Position numbers and translations under genes: made by a program. Positions 61,372 through 64,000 of a stretch of 64,000 bases of DNA are shown piece by piece. The notes beneath the pieces are model-generated. The model ran no database searches, was not told the DNA's origin, and saw nothing but the letters and a program-made list of their open reading frames with translations. The stretch is taken from positions 53,596-117,595 of the forward strand of contig JACPPA010000026.1 in the NCBI GenBank assembly GCA_016191285.1, written 5' to 3'. Source of the DNA: Gammaproteobacteria bacterium (lineage in GTDB: Bacteria > Pseudomonadota > Gammaproteobacteria > Ga0077536). The number at the start of each line of letters is the position of its first letter. The stretch's first letter is position 1.

Positions 61372-62271
61372 TCAAGCAAGACCCCGATAGCGCAACGCCT
61401 CTTTGAGTAAGTCGAACGCCGGCGCCAGCTGGCGCCGGCTCGGATAGTAGAGGTGGTAGCCCGAGAATGGCGGGCACCAGTCGGCGAGCACGCGCACTAG
61501 CTGGCCCTCGGCAATCATGGTTGTCACCTTGCCCTCCAATACGTATGCCAAGCCGAACCCCGCAGTCGCGGCCTTTAGGATCATGTTCATCTCGTTAAAT
61601 ACCAGCTGGCCGTCGACGCGCACGTTCAGCTCGCGGCCCTCCTTTTCAAATTCCCAAACACAGAGCCCGCCCAAGGTCGGCAGACGCAGGTTGATGCACG
61701 CGTGATGGGTGAGATCGCGCGGCGTCTCGGGCGGCGGGCGAGCGGCAAAATAAGACGGGGCGCCCACCACGGCCATGCACATGTCCGGCCCGATACGGAT
61801 CGCGACCATGTCTTTAGCCACTTGCTCGCCAAGGCGAACGCCCGCGTCGTAGCGACCGGCGACGATGTCAGCAAGCGTCGCGTCGAGCGAAACTTCCACC
61901 TTGACATCAGGATAGTGCGGCAACAACCGCGCCAGGGCAGGCCAGAGGATCGTCTCGGCGGGGTGCGGACTGGCCGTGATCCGAATCGTGCCTGCGGGTT
62001 TCTCCCGCAGTTCGATGAGCGCCGCGAGCTTGGCGTCGATCTCATCGAGCGCCGGGCGCAGGGTCTGGATGAGCCGCTCGCCCGCTTCAGTGGGCGTAAC
62101 GCTGCGCGTGCTACGCGTCAGAAGCCGCAGCCCCAGACGTGTCTCCAGGCGCCGGACGGTATAGCTAACCGACGACTGGGACGTCCCAAGCTTGGCTGCA
62201 GCGCGTGTGAAGCTGCGCGCTTCGGCTACAGCGAGAAAGACTGTTAGATCTCCGAGTTCGTCGCGCCGCAT
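61372..62271 (-). CDS. LysR-family transcriptional regulator
   Basis: A 299-residue LysR regulator. The HTH at the N-terminus is ELGDLTVFLAVAEARSFTRA, then LGTSQSSVSYTVRRLETRLG and LTRSTRSVTPTEAGERL. The effector domain starts at about residue 90 (AGTIRITASPHPAETILWPA). It is divergent from an aldo/keto reductase with a gap of about 220 bases, the classic layout for LysR control of its neighbour. A 22-base perfect palindrome lies in its coding end (61418-61439), which is likely chance of the codons. The inducer is unknown. Confidence 0.93.
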   Translation of the reverse strand: MRRDELGDLTVFLAVAEARSFTRAAAKLGTSQSSVSYTVRRLETRLGLRLLTRSTRSVTPTEAGERLIQTLRPALDEIDAKLAALIELREKPAGTIRITASPHPAETILWPALARLLPHYPDVKVEVSLDATLADIVAGRYDAGVRLGEQVAKDMVAIRIGPDMCMAVVGAPSYFAARPPPETPRDLTHHACINLRLPTLGGLCVWEFEKEGRELNVRVDGQLVFNEMNMILKAATAGFGLAYVLEGKVTTMIAEGQLVRVLADWCPPFSGYHLYYPSRRQLAPAFDLLKEALRYRGLA

Positions 62272-62474
62272 TCATGAAATCCAAAGATAAGCGCATGCGG
62301 ATTTTATCGTCTAATCGCTGAGCGACACAGCCCCTAATATTGGTCCCTGCCGGGCTATGCTCGAGTCGGCGCGCGGTTGGGTTGTGACGCTCAGCGTCTG
62401 ACCGTCGGCGCCGACGACCTAATCCACCTGAGATCAATCCCGCGAGCCCGCCGATGGGCCGGGTCGTCGCCTAA

Positions 62475-63490
<1,016 letters not shown>

Positions 63491-63860
63491 CTACGGCTCA
63501 GGGTCATACGGACGGGCCATGATTACTTGCGAGTGGCTGGTTATCGACCTCATTGGTAGAGACCCGTACCGTCGTACTCCCGTCCGGTGTATTTCAGGCG
63601 GCTGATCGGTGTTCCGCTTGCGATGGTCTTGCACATCGTAGCGATACGTTTCGGTTGCGCCGCCTTGGGTTAAGGTTTGCAACCGACTCTTCGCATCCCA
63701 GGGGAGAGTGCGCCCCGTACTGCCGCTCTGACTCGTCAAGCGCCCTTCGTGGTCAAAGATGAAGCTCGCATCAACGGTGCCCATGACACTCCCAAGACGA
63801 ATTTCCTTCAGACGATTATTGAGGGTCGGTGTGTAGTAATAGCCAAGCTTACGATCAGCA
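63491..63860 (-). pseudogene. RHS-repeat protein core, frameshifted remnant
   Basis: The minus strand reads LGYYYTPTLNNRLKEIRLGS and DASFIFDHEGRLTSQSGSTG, then LPWDAKSRLQTLTQGGATET and YRYDVQDHRK. These are YD/RHS-type repeats. Where the RHS core should follow, the frame has shifted: the sequence LKYTGREYDGTGLYQ, the RHS core hallmark, is in another frame near 63550-63600, and YDPE-like bases follow. Start and toxin tip are missing. RHS proteins are polymorphic toxins or wall-associated proteins. The remnant abuts an IS110-type element. Confidence 0.75.
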
Positions 63861-63948
63861 ACTCTGATAATCATTAGCCGTCTCCCAAGATTGGTGGTAG
63901 ATGCGAAGTTGAAAGATTTCGTGAACCACCAAGCAAAGGAGACGAGCG
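63861..63948 (+). ncRNA. Candidate left end of an IS110 element, with possible bridge RNA
   Basis: The non-coding stretch before the transposase start contains the inverse pair TCTCCCAAGATTGGTGGT (about 63881) and ACCACCAAGCAAAGGAGA (about 63925-63942), a long imperfect stem. IS110-family elements carry their bridge RNA in the non-coding end next to the transposase gene. The exact left end and the RNA borders cannot be read from one copy. Confidence 0.4.
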
Positions 63949-64000
63949 ATGACACTGTATTGTGGAATTGATTTGCATAGCAATAACGTGATGGTGTCGG
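63949..64000 (+). CDS. IS110-family transposase, N-terminal start (cut by window end)
   Basis: The ATG at 63949 follows AAGGAGA at 63936-63942. The 17 visible residues are MTLYCGIDLHSNNVMVS; GIDLHSNN with the first catalytic Asp is the N-terminal RuvC-like (DEDD) motif of IS110-type transposases. The rest lies beyond the window. IS110 enzymes recombine DNA with a bridge RNA as guide and do not need terminal inverted repeats. The element is placed next to a broken RHS gene. Confidence 0.8.
   Translation, partial: MTLYCGIDLHSNNVMVS

Noticed and set aside
61418..61439. 22-base perfect palindrome GCCGGCGCCAG/CTGGCGCCGGC
   Set aside because: It lies in the coding end of the LysR gene and is explained by the codons for Arg-Arg-Gln-Leu-Ala-Pro; not a likely operator or terminator.

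Overview
The window is bacterial chromosome, most likely from a gammaproteobacterium that cannot be placed more precisely. It has a high-GC proteobacterial gene style, Shine-Dalgarno-led starts, MsrPQ, BepA-type M48 and CnoX-type proteins, and many REP-like inverted repeats with the core GTGGGAGCGGCTTTAGCC. Central metabolism stands out: a proton-pumping pyrophosphatase sits beside a pyrophosphate-type phosphofructokinase, and a glycogen block (glgC, glgP, glgA) follows. No rRNA, tRNA or CRISPR array was seen.

Layout. 0-5 kb: Maf tail, palindromic element, hppA and pfp, carboxymuconolactone-decarboxylase-like protein. 5.2-12.7 kb: a scarred accessory region. It holds a frameshifted VapBC pair, a luciferase-like monooxygenase, a broken Crp/Fnr regulator and two pieces of one IS91-type transposase. 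Between those pieces lies an intact module: FixJ-like regulator, MASE1 histidine kinase, putative Na+/H+ antiporter and universal stress protein. 12.8-21.6 kb: BepA-like protease, glycogen genes, threonine-dehydratase-like enzyme. 21.9-27.5 kb: PQQ alcohol dehydrogenase with a lanthanide-type Asp-Tyr-Asp motif, coupled to an XoxJ-like binding protein; then msrPQ and an SDR. 28-40 kb: small periplasmic proteins, a UreI-like channel, cyclase-GMC-MFS genes, Sua5, CnoX, LysR regulator, ion antiporter and a small monooxygenase.

40.6-51.6 kb is a defence-like island. It contains a nucleoside-deoxyribosyltransferase/TIR-like protein, HigBA, HicAB and an EcoEI-like type I restriction system (hsdM-hsdS-fic-hsdR). 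The fic gene is frameshifted, and hsdM carries two different intergenic repeat families in frame. 51.8-54.7 kb has stress-type small genes (YeaR-like, slipin, DUF4404, a 38-residue membrane peptide, UspA). 54.7-60.8 kb holds genes resembling 2-aminophenol ring cleavage (AmnA, AmnB and a Rid-family deaminase), divergent from an amidase and an amidohydrolase. Together these suggest release and ring cleavage of an aromatic amine. 60.8-64 kb has remnants of two flavin hydroxylases, a LysR/aldo-keto reductase pair, a broken RHS gene and the start of an IS110-type transposase.

All product calls rest on motif and family recognition by eye. No database search was possible.
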